NCBI RefSeq assembly: GCF_902686445.1
Contig: NC_062217.1
Coordinates: forward strand, 168,607,098 to 168,671,097
From: Sciurus carolinensis
Lineage: Eukaryota; Chordata; Mammalia; Rodentia; Sciuridae
Length of the DNA: 64,000 nucleotides
Direction of reading: 5' to 3'
Under the pieces are notes generated by a model. It saw only the letters and a program-made list of their open reading frames with translations, had not been told where the DNA came from and did not search any database. Shown piece after piece: positions 43,511 to 55,180 of the stretch. Every line of letters starts with the position of its first letter. Position 1 is the stretch's first letter. The translations under genes were made by a program, and so were the position numbers.

Positions 43511-46254
43511 GTTTCATGTGTTTCCACATCAGATCCTGCCTGGCTGCTACTTGCCCAGTTGGTAGGAATCCCCCTCTGGCCCCTGAAACTCTAGGGGCAG
43601 GTGAGGCCTAGGACCTCTCTGGGCACCACTGGAAAAGCTCCTTGCCGGGTCCCTGCAGCCTGTTGGAAGATTTCCGATGACTGACACCATGAATATTCAC
43701 ATCCAGCTAGTGACAGTGACAGAGGCAGGGATGGCCTCTGCAGTGCACCCCTGACTCATTCTCCTGGGAAAGGCAGTGCACTGAATTGGGGACAGATCCA
43801 CTAAGAACACTGGGCATGGTCCTCAGAGACAACATGGACTGAGCCTCAGTCACAGGGCTTCAGGGGATGGTCAGGAAGTCCTTCCGTTAGCTCTGCTGAG
43901 AGGAGATAGAGTTTGGGTGCTGTCCCCTGGGAGGAGCCCACCAGAGACTGGGTGGCCTGGGGGACCCAGGCTGGAAGCTGGAGTCGGAGGAAATGTGGGG
44001 AAGACTCCGAGTGGGCCATTCACGCCGCCTACCTGGCCTCCCCCACCGTCCCCACTGATCGGCGAGCCTGCGGCCTAGATCTCAGCACGGGAAATATTTG
44101 AGAGAATGGAAATCAGCCAACGGCAGTTTTTCTTACCTTGAGGTCAGATAAGATTTTGGGGAGCGGGGGTGGGTGTCAAAGACAGAAGTGAGAGGGGAAG
44201 GGGGAGCTTTGGTGCCTGTCAGAAGGGACAGTCCTCCTGACCTGGGGACAGAGAGCAGAGGGGACATCTGTGTCCCTCCCATCCCCAGGGAAAGGAGTGA
44301 GGTCCCATCTGTCCTTCATCTGGGATGGCACCAGAGCCATAAATCGGCAGGGTGGGGCGTTGGCACCCATGATGTGAGGGCAGCAGAGGTGCTGGAGGTA
44401 AGAGAGGTAGCTGGGAGGGGAGAGAGTGGACTCCCGAGGAGCCAGGAGGCCGGATGGCGGGCCTTCAGGGGTCATCAGAGAGGTTCAGGAGCAAGGCCAA
44501 CAGCCATGGGGACACGTGGGGTCCAGGTGGCCAGACGACTCCGGCCAGGAACAGATGGCACTGCCTGACACCTCAGCCACTTGTCAGCCCCAACACAACC
44601 CAGGTCCGGCTCTGGGGCTGGTGGGGCTGCTGCTGACTGGGCTGAGACTCCAGGTGGAAACCCAGCTCGCCTGCGCTAAGCAAGGTCACATTCCTGGCTT
44701 ACCTGGCTTCCGATGGGCGGTTTTTAAGGCTCAATCTCTGCGGCAGAGAATTGACTCACCTTGGAGGCCGAGAAGCAGCAGGGATTTCCCACCCTGGGCC
44801 CACTCCCAGCCCCTCCCCTCCACGACTTCCTGCACAAAGAGTCGCACACTTGCTGAGAGCCTTTCACAAGGTGTGAACGGTGCTGTCACTCAGCAATGAA
44901 TGCACTAAAGGAGGGTCCTTGAAGGTTATTTGCCTCTCCCTGTGACGCTGCCTAGGTTTTTTGTGGGTTCAGGAGCCGGGGGAGTGCGGAATGGTCCCCA
45001 CTGCTGCTCTGCCTTCTCCTCCAGTGTGTCAGTAAGGAGAGCGTGTTGGAGAGTTTAGTTCAGCTGCACCAGGGCTAAGGGTGCCAGCAAGTCTGTGCCC
45101 TGCAGAAGCTCCTGGCTCTGCCCCAGAGGCCACGTCCCCACCCAGACTGTAGAAGTGTGCGTCACGGCCGGAACCCAGGGCTGTGAAGACCAAGAGAGGG
45201 AGCACAGAACTCAGTGGCAGCTCCTCAGGGAGGAGATGTCTGAATGGGGACTTCAGGGGGACTGTGAGTTTGTCGGGGGCAGGGCAGGCAGTGCGGTGAC
45301 GATCTCATTTTCCACTGGTGCACCGGGCCCCATAACCGCTCAGGGTCCTCAGATGTGTCGTTGGCTGGCTGCCCCAGACTTAACTGGCCGGTCCCTGTAT
45401 GTGGGGTCCTGTCTCCTATCCACGGGGTGATGAGCACCCCCACCCTTCAAGTCTCAGTCTAGTGCCAGCTGCCCAGTGCTGCTGCTTTCCGGGTGGAATT
45501 GCCCACCAGCTGGGGAGGTCCGTGCAGTGGGGAATGAACACAGTTACCTAACAGCATGAGCACCTGACCCAGAGAAGGATCAGCAGTGCCAGGCGTTGAA
45601 ACGAGTGCCGATTCCAGGTGCCCTCGGGTCACGAGGGAGTTTTCAGTTACCTGAGGAAAGGCGCTCTGCCCGCAGACGGCCCCGGCAGCAGGTGAAGCAA
45701 GACTAACAGAAGCTCTGGCTGGTCACGAAGGAAAGAAGAGACTCTTCACTTAGCTCTCCTGTCAGATCTGGGGAGCCTGCGGTACCCCAAGACAGAGTGG
45801 GAGGGCCTGGAAAGACTGGAGCACGTCAGGCGCAGCAGGGACGGCCACCTCCTTGCGGAAGGCATGGATGTCACAGGTCCCTGAGATGTGGAGTCCGACC
45901 ATCTCCCCTCACCGTGTCTTGCTACGCTGGAGACCTCGGGTGGGTGTCTCTAGCTCCATGCATAGGGGACATCTCCAGCCGGATGTCCCACAGACTCTTC
46001 AAAGTCACGATGACCCTGGTGACACCCATCAACCTTTCTCTGGCCTTCTCCACACCCAGGACCCGCTGTCTGGGCTGGTGAGCAGTTTGTGCTCAGATGT
46101 GCCTGACGCCTGGGCACCGTCACGGCCTCCCCCGGCTCCCACGGTGCCTAGGCCTCTGCAGGCCACTTGCCAAGTGTCTCTCCCTCCCCCAGGGCCTCTG
46201 TTCTCTTGGAAACACTGCTGACTAGGCCTCTGGTCCCCTGGCCAGGGCCCCTCT
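43511..46254. other. Long non-genic GC-rich stretch
   Basis: 2.7 kb with no confident repeat. An inverted L2-like phrase may lie at 45220-45260 (GGAGGAGATGTCTGAATGGGG). Overlapping frames on both strands at 44173-44899 and 45095-45443 have no recognised domain. Confidence 0.5.
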
Positions 46255-46331
46255 CAGCCCTCGCCTCTTCCTCGTCCTCCCTCTTCCCCTCCTCCTCCCA
46301 CTCTTCTTCCTCCTCCTCCTCCTCCTCCTCT
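46255..46331. repeat. (CTC/CTT)n pyrimidine tract
   Basis: Almost every base on the plus strand is C or T, ending in a (CCT)n run. It gives a spurious Glu-rich frame on the minus strand. Like the purine tract at 6.3 kb it is triplex-prone and length-variable. Confidence 0.85.
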
Positions 46332-46579
46332 AGACCAGCCATTCCAGTATCTTCCAAATGCTCAAGGCTACCACTTCATTTTGGTTAACACAGGCCAGCG
46401 ACGTCCGCTGAGCGCGGGCTCGCACTCTGCCGTGTGCCATCCGGCCAGCGAGTGCCCTGGGATTTGTCTCCTACAGCCTCATCTCTGACCACCCCAGGGT
46501 CTCACTGGGACTAGTCAGTAGCCTCACTTCTCCTCCCTCAGCCCTCTTACCCCTGAGTCCTTCAGGGCCCAGGGACACA

Positions 46580-46800
46580 GCATAGCAGGAGACAGTGAAT
46601 TTTGGATTACAGTGTCCTGAACTCAAATTGTCCCTAACTAGCTGTGCAACCCTGGGTAAACCAGTTAACCTCTGTGGGCCTCTGTGTCCTCATCTGTAAT
46701 GTGGACAAAACAATGGTACCTACTTCATGGTGGAGGCCATGGAAGGGACTAAATGCATCAAGGAAAGTCAGGTCCCTGGGACAGTGAGCAAGTCAAGCCC
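46580..46800 (+). repeat. MIR SINE, well preserved
   Basis: CTAACTAGCTGTGCAACCCTGG, then GTAAACCAGTTAACCTCTGTG, CTGTGTCCTCATCTGTAATG, CAATGGTACCTACTTCATGG and GACTAAATGCATC run in exact MIR order over 200 bases. It is among the clearest MIRs in the window. Confidence 0.85.
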
Positions 46801-47884
46801 AGTGCCTAGTGCTACCTCACCTCCATGACGCCCTCCTCGATGACCTCTGTCCAGAGTGACCCCTTCCTTTGCAGAATTTCAGCACTGTCAAGGCCAACCC
46901 AGGCAGAACCCCATCCAGGGTCTTTCTATCCCCCTGGGGGGCATGCCCGTTCCTCGTCTGCTCATCCCCTGAGAAGTGGACAGAGCTGCGGACTGGGGGC
47001 CTGCTGGGGAGCAGGGCATCCGAGCCCGGTGCACACAGTGCCCCCTGTGCGTCTTAGCCTGGCCACCTGGAGAAGAGCTGCAGGAGGTGGCCCCAAGGTG
47101 GATGGTGTGCCACCCAGGGAGAGAAGGGAGGGAGCAACACAAGTGCCCCCCTCCCCCCCCCGCAGTGCCTGGAGCCAAGAGCCCGGCCAGCAATGTGAAA
47201 GGAGACAGCTTTGAGCTGGACCTGAGATTGTTTTAAACTGGACACGATTTCAACAATTGAGATGATCTAAAAGGCTTAGAATCTGCCCAGGAGGCGTTTA
47301 TAGGCTCTGCTGGGCGCAGGGAAGGGACACGGGTATTTGGAGAAATAAAATGATTTCATATTTGCACCCACTTACCAGAGAGCCGACAGCCGCTGGGAAA
47401 GGCGGTCCTGCCTCAGGGTGGCCAGGAGAGACTGGCTCCTGTCCACCTTTAGGAGCACGAAGGCTCCCCCCCCAGGCCTGCTGCTGGGCAAGCAGGGGCT
47501 GTGACCGGCAGCCTGGGCTCTGATGGCCAGATGGAATGGCTGCCACCATTCAAAGCGAGATGGCGAGTGGCAGCTTGTCCCACGTCAGGTGAAGCCAGAG
47601 CACCTGGACGGAGCTCCAGGCGTGTGGCCCACATGCACAGGGACTGTTGGTGGGACCCTCGTGTGGCTACCTGCCACACATCCAACCAGATTGCCCAAAT
47701 TTATCTCGTTGGACACTAAGAGCTGGTAGAGGCCAGGCCGGTAATGACGACGGAAACACGGGGCAAAGGACGTGTAATGAGACCAAGGCCACTGCAGCAG
47801 AGAAGTCCACGGCCGAGGCCCCGCACCCTGGGGAGATGAAACGCCCCTCTCTATGCTCAGGTTTCATCCAGCTAGTTACCTACT
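46801..47884. other. Non-genic GC-rich stretch
   Basis: No repeat or gene recognised. A CCCCCTCCCCCCCCCGC run lies near 47147-47163. Both strands are open at 46825-47245. Confidence 0.5.
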
Positions 47885-48300
47885 AGTTCTTAATTCAATA
47901 AAGAGGTTATTTTAAACTTAGGTCTGGAGACCCTCATGCCTCCAGTTCACGGCTGCCGTGAAATATCCCTCAACATGAAAATATAGACAGTTAGTTTTTT
48001 CTTCCAAAGTGAATCACTACGAGCCTCCACCCCTGGCTTATTATGCTTTCTGTATCTCTGCTCATTTTTCACCAGTATTGCATTAAGTATTGATATTGAT
48101 TTCTTGTAAATGGGACTGAAATAGATGGCCCACAGTTTTTTGTTATTGTTCGGTGGCACTTGTATGTAATTTATTACGGCTGCAGTGGAAGCCGCCCCTC
48201 GCTGCCACGGCTTAAATTAAAGGTGCCATGCTCTGGCCTCTGCACGTCACCTACATTTCTCATTTGATATCAAAAATTATTATGTACCAAGTTTTCCCTT
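47885..48300. promoter_or_regulatory. Candidate conserved noncoding element (enhancer-like), block 10
   Basis: Repeat-free AT-rich DNA with retained CpGs at 48170-48210 and words such as GTTATTTTAAAC, CTTATTATGC, TATTGCATTAAGTATTGATATTG, GTAATTTATTACGGC, CTTAAATTAAAGG and AAAATTATTATG. It matches the other enhancer-like blocks. Conservation is not tested. Confidence 0.45.
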
Positions 48301-48779
48301 CCTTCTCTCCCCGCCAAAGCACAGTAACGATGGCCTGCATACTGTTCTAAAAGTCTGCGTGGGTAACTTCCATCCTTAGCGGAGAACACGGCGGTGGGAG
48401 CGAGGAGCTGCTTCCTCGGGTAGCCGGGCTCGCTCGTTTCCTGGGAGGCCAGGCAGACCGGAGGCCTGCCTGGTTTGGCCTTGTCCCTCCACACGTGAGT
48501 GACCTTGGGCCAGCCCCTTCTCTCTCTAGCTGTGGACGTGTGGAGAGCATCCTTGCCTCCCTGTGTCCAGAGCACTAAGGTGTCCAAGGTCCCTGTGTGT
48601 CCAGGGGCTGGGCTGAGGCAGCTTTCCCCCTTGAGTTTGCTCTGGGGGACTGGGTGGCCTGGGTCAGCGGGAGGGGTGGCAGGACGGAAGCTGGCTTGGC
48701 TGAGAGCCTATCCTGAGGGCACGACAAGGTGCCTTTTGCCTGGTATGAGCAGCCTGCGTGTCCCCTCCAAGAAGACAGA
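48301..48779. other. Non-genic stretch, nothing recognised
   Basis: GC-moderate, open on both strands over 48499-48730, with no recognised repeat. Confidence 0.5.
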
Positions 48780-48973
48780 CCAGGTCCCCAGAAAAAGTGT
48801 CTTAGCCAAAAAAAAAAAAAAAAAAAGAGAGAAAAGAAAGAAAAGACTGGACAGTTTTTTTTTTTTTTTTTTTTTCCATTGGAGCCACTTGGCTGGCCAG
48901 GCCAGAAATCCATACCAAACAATCTCAAAAAAAAGTGAGGCCAAGGCCTTCCAGCTTCTGCCAGGTCCCCAGA
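48780..48973. repeat. Poly-A/poly-T segment bounded by a 13-base direct repeat
   Basis: CCAGGTCCCCAGA occurs exactly at 48780-48792 and 48961-48973. Between them lie a 19-A run (48808-48826), a purine-rich spacer, a 21-T run (48855-48875), then unassigned unique-looking sequence. A direct repeat of this length beside A/T-runs resembles an L1-mediated insertion. The body matches no SINE that I know, so chance is not excluded. Confidence 0.5.
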
Positions 48974-49749
48974 CCTTCCTCTCTGAGGTCCCCTGCCTTT
49001 CATGGTATTGTGCGTGTGAACTTCTGTGTCTTGTACATGGAGGGGACAGAAGAATGTGAGGGACAGCAGGGGACACGAAGCCTGGGGGGAGAGATGGGCC
49101 GTGAGTGTGTGTGTGTGTGTGTCTGTGTCCCTCTGAGTGTGGCCTCTTTATCCCTGGGACATCCCTGGCCAAAGACAATCTGTGTTGCAAACTCTTAGAC
49201 CTGATTTTTTTTCCTTCGTGGTTTTCACTGCCAACGATCCCCACCCAGTGTGAGGGTTTTCTATTGCAGGAAACTTACAAAGTGCCCCACAGGAGAGCCC
49301 CCTCCATCCTCTGTCTCCCAAGGACCCAGTGAGATGCTTCTGCGTCCAGCTGTGGACAACACGGCAGCTACTAATTAGATTTTCATTCTATGGATGGCGG
49401 GCTGAGGCCTTTGCTGAAGTGGACACACACCTTTTGTGCCGCTCGACTCGGCGAGGCGCGTGTGAATGAGGCCTGATTGCGGCATGAGGGCCCTTCTTGA
49501 GTCTCTCAGACCTGATAAGTCCCCTTCTTTCCCTAACCACTTTAAGTAGGTCCGTGCCTTTCATTCTTCCTGGCTCAGTTCTGGCTGGACCCGCCTCGCT
49601 CAGGCCTGTCTCCACACGCAGGCGGGGCCTTCCCTTCCGGAAGCGCCCTCCGTCTCCCTTCCCAGGAACAACGTGCCCAGAAGAGAGAGCAGGGTTTGGA
49701 GGCAGCTGTGATGCAGCAGTGCCCTGGAGGGGGCTTTACCAGCTCGCAG
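48974..49749. other. Non-genic stretch with short (GT)n
   Basis: A GTGTGTGTGTGTGTG run lies at about 49105-49122. Otherwise no repeat or gene is recognised. CpGs cluster mildly at 49440-49480. Confidence 0.5.
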
Positions 49750-49920
49750 AGGCCGATGGTTAAATTCTCAAGCATTTTGCCAGCTGGTTTTTAAATATGG
49801 TCCTTGTTAAAAATGAAATTATACAGACTTACAATTAAATAGATGATATCAAAACCAAAGGAAATAAATATTTCAGAGGCATTATTTGCTAATGATTTGA
49901 TAGCACGTGATCATTACCTG
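49750..49920. promoter_or_regulatory. Small AT-rich candidate regulatory element
   Basis: A repeat-free AT-rich island (GGTTAAATTCTC, CTTACAATTAAATAG, AAATAAATATTTC, GCTAATGATTTGATAGC) stands out from GC-rich flanks. It is short and only suggestive. Confidence 0.3.
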
Positions 49921-49923
49921 TGT

Positions 49924-50095
49924 CAGAGGTCTGCAGAGCTTTTCTGCTACACAGATGGCGAGCATTTTAGGCTCTGCTGGCCACTGGGTCTCTGCTCGCT
50001 GAGCTGCTCTGAGGCAACTGTAGCCACAGCCCCTGGGTTAATAGGCAGGCGTGGCTGCACCAATAAAACTTTATTTACAAAGCTGGCTGCCCAAG
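49924..50095 (+). mobile_element. hAT-like nonautonomous DNA transposon relic, copy 2
   Basis: CAGAGGTCTGCAGAGCTTTTC opens it, near a hAT-type CAGGGGTCGGCAAAC terminus. GAGCATTTTAGGCTCTGCTGG follows, and CCAATAAAACTTTATTTA at 50060-50077 is shared exactly with the copy at 5552-5569. The far end is lost. The family name is uncertain. Confidence 0.6.
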
Positions 50096-50439
50096 TCAGC
50101 GTGCGGCTCCTGACCTGTGCACCCGAGGTCGTCTGGGGAAAAGCCTGTGTTGCTCTCTTCTCTCTCGTTCTACCTCCTGTGACCTTGTCTTGGGAGCTTG
50201 AGGTTGGCCGTAGGGTGGTGTTGACATCACGGGAACTGACAGGCATTAGTGATCAGGGCTGCTTTTCCACACCCCGGGGTGCTGGAACTGGGACTCCCAT
50301 CCCTTGGCAGGCTGGCCTCAGGCACAGGGTTTAACTCTGGGCTGCAGTGTGAAGCTGAGACTGAGCCACCCAGAGGGCTGGTGGGGGCTGAGGAGCCACA
50401 GCAGGTTCTGGCCCAGGAGACTCTCAGGATCCTGGAGGG

Positions 50440-50530
50440 GGCTGGGGGCAGCTCAGTGGGTAGAGTGCTTGCCTTGCAAGCACAGGGCCCTGGGTTCAAT
50501 CCCAGCACCGCAAAAAAAAAAAAAAAAAAA
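50440..50530 (+). mobile_element. ID SINE, intact with exact target-site duplication
   Basis: GGCTGGGGGCAGCTCAGTGG, GTAGAGTGCTTGCC, GCAAGCACAGGGCCC, TGGGTTCAATCCCAGCACC and a poly-A of about 19 bases form a complete ID. Box A (GCTCAGTGGG) and box B (GGTTCAATCC) of the Pol III promoter are intact. AGGATCCTGGAGGG flanks it exactly at 50426-50439 and 50531-50544. It is the least degraded retroposon in the window. Confidence 0.97.
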
Positions 50531-50544
50531 AGGATCCTGGAGGG

Positions 50545-51439
50545 AGGTGGCACGGATTCCAACACAACAGAAGTATGGGTTACTAAGCAGGAAGTCTGGT
50601 CAGCCACCCTAGCAAAGGCCTCTGAGAGCAAGTGCTGGGCCTTAGAGCTACTGATCCAGCCGGAGCCCAGCCCCGCTGCTGTCCCTCAGGCTCCCGCCTG
50701 TCCTCCCAAGGGTTGCCCACCCCTCCCTCTGAGCTCCTTCCCCGTGTCCCCACATGCGCCCTGCTGCCTCTCTCGGTCACTCGCCCCCTGCCTGGTCTCT
50801 GGACCAGCTCACCAGGCCGCGGCTCTCTGCAACCCTTCCAGCTGACTTCCTGCTCTTTCCCAGTCTCTCCGGCTGCGCGAGCTGTCCCTGGGTCAGTCTG
50901 TTCGTTTCCAACAGTTCGGGCGGGATGCTTTGCCTTCTTGGGGGAAACTCGTCGGCTCAGAACGAGGGGCCTCTGGCATCGGCCATTTCCTAGAGGAGCG
51001 GAGGCCTGGCCTGACTGCCGTTCCCGTGCAAACCACGACCCGGAGCCAGGGCCTCCAGCCCCTCCCCTCCCCAACGCCCACCCGAGCCCACAGTCCCTCT
51101 GCCCGTCACCCAGAGCCAGGGACCAAACAGCTAGAAACGGCCCCTGTGGCCAGAGTTCCCCACATTGCTCAAACCAGCTTCCACCCCCCCACCGCCTCTC
51201 CCTGTTCACCCCCATAATGGTGAGTGTGCTTCCCAGGTGCGGACAGTGTGGCCTGGCCCTCCTCCCAGGACGGCAGTAGACAGTCTCAATGGCACTGACC
51301 TCTCTGTGCCGTCTCTCAGTCGCCTCTGTAAATTAAATCCTCAGTACAGTCATAAAAGACCCTGTGGCCCTCCAGCTACACCTGGCCCACTCCTCTCCCT
51401 CTCATCCTACATACGCTGGTCCTTGTTCCTCGTCATGCA
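50545..51439. other. Non-genic GC-rich stretch
   Basis: High C content with both strands open for over 200 codons at 50583-51279. Simultaneous openness without a domain indicates composition, not a gene. No repeat is recognised. Confidence 0.55.
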
Positions 51440-51665
51440 GGGTAGGTCCTACCTCAGGACCTTTGCACTCACTAGTTCCTTTGCCCAGACTGCTCCTGTC
51501 TGGATATGCTTGGGCTCAGTCCTTGACATCGTCAGATTTCCGCTCTATGGAGACTCTATGGGAAGTCCTCCCCACGTCCTCTTAAAAGCACATCACTCCT
51601 TGCTCACCAGACACTCCTAGTTCTCTAGGCTGCTTTATTTTTCTCAATGTCCCACTGACACCCAG
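51440..51665 (+). repeat. L2 (LINE-2) 3' end
   Basis: CTCAGGACCTTTGCACTCAC, then TTTGCCCAGACTGCTCCTG, then TGGGAAGTCCTCCCC and GCTGCTTTATTTTTCTC follow the L2 order ('CAGGGCCTTTGCACTTGCTG...CTGGAATGCTC...GAGGCCTTCCCTGACC...GCTTTATTTTTCTCC'). Confidence 0.75.
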
Positions 51666-51859
51666 GAGGGACTAGGTAAGTGAGTGGGGTAGGAAGGGAA
51701 AGGAAAGGATGTACATGGGTGGCAGGCACCAGGTATGCTGCGCAGAGAGCACTACAGACCAGGTGGCTGAGGTGGGCGAGTGCCGTGTGTGGCCTGCTGC
51801 TGCCCCTCTCCAGCCGTGGCTTCCACCACACTTCCTTGGGCAGTCTGCTTCCAGCATAG

Positions 51860-52070
51860 GAGGACTCCCTCTTGCCTCAGGACCTTTGCACGTGTGACTG
51901 CCTCTTGTGGAACACTCCTCCTCACCCCAATTCCACTCCCAACAGCACTGCCTCCTTTACCACCCTTCCACTCTGAGCCCCAAGGTCGGAGACACCCCTG
52001 CCCTCCCTGAGCCCACCATCCGCTGCTGCCCCCTGTTATCCTTCATCACGTGTCATAGCTTACAATGGAG
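51860..52070 (+). repeat. L2 (LINE-2) 3' end, second copy
   Basis: CTTGCCTCAGGACCTTTGCACG, then GACTGCCTCTTGTGGAACAC, then TTATCCTTCATCACGTGTC repeat the L2 order. It lies 200 bases from a sister fragment at 51440 in the same orientation and is more diverged. Confidence 0.65.
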
Positions 52071-53999
52071 AACGCTTTGATCAGGAGTTAGCGGCCTTGC
52101 TCCTCCTCCCTGGATAGAAGCACAGGGAGGCAGGCGCCAGGAACGACTTGCTCAGCAGGAGGTCTCAGTTCTTCAGGTATCCCTGGTGCAGGGCAGGCAC
52201 GGGGTTGGCCGGGTGAGGTTGGCTTGGGATTTGCACGCGTGCCTGAGGTGTTAGGGGAACCAGGCATGTGAGCAGGTGGGACCCTGAGGACGGTGGAGGT
52301 AAAGCCCCTGAGCTTCTTCTGCCCAAAGCCCGAGGGGCAGGGAGCACATGTACCGTCCTCTGTGCCGGAGGTGGGACCTGCCCTGACCTCCTTTTCGTTG
52401 ACTCTGCTGGGAGAACAAGACCAGCTGCTGGAAACCAGACGCACAGAAGCAACAGGTCTGTTTGCAGCTTTACAAATCAGGTCTTTTAACATCGGAAAGG
52501 CAGGCAGTGTGGCTGCAAATTGGAGAGATCATTTTAGTTTAGCTCCTGGTAAATAGCTTTGTGTCCAGGAAAGTGGAGCCAGGCCAAGAGCAAGAAAGAC
52601 GCAGGTCAAGCCGCCAGGTCCAGCCAAACCTAGTAGATGCAGACGTCTGCGTTCCGAAGGCAGGCAGGCGCTGTCCCCAGCTCTGCTCGTGTTGCGCAGG
52701 TTTGGACTGATGGCTCGGCGGTGGACTGGACCCACAGCCGGCCTTGGAGGCCAGCTCGGTGCCTCTGGGCTCCGCACTCACACTGGGGACCTCCTGTTTT
52801 TGATGCAGGGTCTGCAGAAGGCCTCAGCCAGGGCCTGTGTTCAGTGGATCCTGTTTTGTGGGTGGCTGGCTAGTTCACCACCACGTTTCCAGGGCTCAGG
52901 TGTCACCTGTAGGCCTCCTCCCCCGACACCTGCATGAAGGAGGGACAGGGAAGGGAGGAGGGGAGAGGAGCGGAAGGAACCGGGAGGCGAACCCTCTGGG
53001 GTTTCTTGCCTCTACCCTGCCAACAACGTCCACTGGGTCCCCTTACCCTTTGGGTGGAGTGAAGTCCTTGAGCCCCCAAGGCCTCCACCCCTTCCCGTTC
53101 TCAACCTCCATCTCTCTTCTGTCCTGGGTCCTTTGCTTCAGGAGGAGCCTGTGTTCTCATCTCTAGAAACCACAGCCCGTTTCTTCTCATGGCTTTGGAT
53201 TATCAATGTCAGAACTGGAAGGCCCTGACCCCGGGGCAGGCCGGGGTCAAGGTGAGTCATGGGAGAGAGGTCCAAAGCCCGCAGGCATTCTTCCTCTGCT
53301 CTGACCCCCTCCCCCTCCCCATAAAAGGAGACGTGAGGACGTGAGGACTCTCATCTGCTTCTCTAGCTGGTCGCTCTGCCCGCAGCTGAGCATCCCGTAA
53401 ATCACCCCTGGAAAGTCCACCCAGAGAAAGTCTCCCGCCTCTTCCCTCAGGCTGGCCCACGTTCAGGGAGAGGGAGAACAGGTGACCAAGGACAGACCTT
53501 GGTCCTGGTCAGGGTTCGAAAAGCCTCTGGAAGGTGTGTCCAAGCTGACCGGAGCACGACTGGCCACAGGCGCTGGCTGGAGGGAACGCTGTGTTTTAGC
53601 CGGCAGCAATGCAGAATCTGTGGAGTGACGTGGGGTGGCCACGTCACCTTTCATGGAGGGTCCTTGTCCTCTCCTGCTCCCTGTGGTCTGACAGCAAGCG
53701 GCAACCCCTCCACGGTCATTGTCACCACAACCCACTCAGACTGTGCTCCTCACAGTGCTCCAGGCTCTGTGCCAAGGCCCCACAGGGATGTGGCAGTGAA
53801 GTGGCATTGCCAGGTGCAAAGAGGGCAGGCCCACTTAGCCCTTGGGTACAATCTCCCCATGCATGACCTGGGTTCCTCCAGGGCAGGTACCAAGGAGCGG
53901 GTCACCCGTCCGAGACACAGTGACAACATAATGTAGTGTTCAGTGTAGGACACTTTTAAAAGTGTCTGTTCTTTGTACTCATGCTGTGACAGTAGTTTC
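52071..53999. other. Non-genic GC-rich stretch
   Basis: Overlapping frames on both strands throughout. 53750-53830 (GTGCTCCAGGCTCTGTGCC, GGGATGTGGCAGTGAAG) may be a decayed inverted L2. No gene recognised. Confidence 0.5.
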
Positions 54000-55180
54000 C
54001 TCAGGACAATCCTATTTACCACACGCATACATTTTCAACTAAGTCCTTAATGAAAACACCCCTCTCCCAACACACACACACACACATGCTGTGTGGTCTT
54101 TTAGTCCCGTTTTCAGTTAAAATAGAAATTTGTTTAGATGTACCTGTGTTTCCCCTTCTATTTGCTCAACATCCCTCTCAGCAAATCACATTTCCTGTCA
54201 TCTTTAAATTTTTTCCTGATGAATGTCTTGAATGTTCCTTTAGTGACTTTGGATCTGTTGGTAGCAAACCTCTTAATTTTTGTTTATAAATTGTATGAAA
54301 TTTCTTTTTATTTCAAGCTGTTTTCCTAAAAATTGTTTTGTTGGGTACAAATTTTAGTTGACAGTCTTTTTGTCTCAATACTGGCCTAATTCCATTATCT
54401 TCTGGCTTCCATTGCTATGGTTGAGAAGTCTGCTATCAGTATAATATCTAAATGGATTATCTGGCTTTTCCTTTTGGCTATTTTTAATGTTGTCCCTTTG
54501 TCTTGTTTTGTAATTTCAATAAAATATATCTAAATATAATTTAAAAAATTTTTTTGATATACACTTTCTGGATTTATGGATTCATGTCTTTCATTAGTTT
54601 GTAAAATTTCTCAGTCATTTTCTCTAAAAAAAAACTCCATTTCTGTGTTTTTTCTTGATTTAGAATTTTAAAAAATTCTAGTCTTTATAGATCCTAACCT
54701 CTCTTATGAAAGAGAGGCTCTAGTATTATACTAATAGATAATTTTTTTAGCTCTATTTTCCAGTTCACTAATACCTCTATAACTGTGTCCATTTGTTGTT
54801 TAACCCACCCATTTTATTTCTGATTTGAATAATTTTATTCCTAAGGGTTCCATTGGTTTATTTATTTGATATCCTTGGCTGTTTTGATGGACTTTTGGTG
54901 ATTATTTATTTTTGTGATTCCAATTTTAATTTCCTCAGTTAATGCATGGTTATTTTGTGTTATCTAGCTCATAGTTCCAATAGTTAAATTATTGGCAATC
55001 TGAATTTATTGTTGGATGTGGCTGATAACTTGAAATCATGGTTTCATTGTTCCTTGTGTGTTTGGTGGCCTTTTATTGTGGAGTCATATTTATATAGTCT
55101 TCATTTTTTGGAATTCTATTGTTCTAAGCAGGGGATGTTTTCCCCCAAAAGACTTTATATTAGCTTTCTTCTTGGGTACT
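54000..55180 (-). mobile_element. Old L1 (L1M-type) 3'-region remnant
   Basis: T-rich sequence follows the inverted old-L1 order: CTTCTGGCTTCCATTGCTATG, GTTGAGAAGTCTGCTATCAG, TGGATTTATGGATTCATGTC, TTTTCCAGTTCACTAATACC, AACTGTGTCCATTTGTTG and GGTTCCATTGGTTTATT. Sense strand is minus. A short (CA)n lies at 54069-54086. No reading frame of length survives. Confidence 0.8.

Noticed and set aside
46148..46357. Glu-rich minus-strand frame
   Set aside because: It is the translation of the CTC/CTT tract.
50440..50530. tRNA-like gene with intact A and B boxes
   Set aside because: The poly-A tail and target-site duplication show an ID SINE and not a functional tRNA gene.
50600..51200. CpG island promoter
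   Set aside because: The DNA is GC-rich, but CpG is sparse relative to C and G content and no transcript start could be tied to it.
50583..51279. Frames of over 200 codons on both strands
   Set aside because: Simultaneous openness on both strands with no domain is a base-composition effect.
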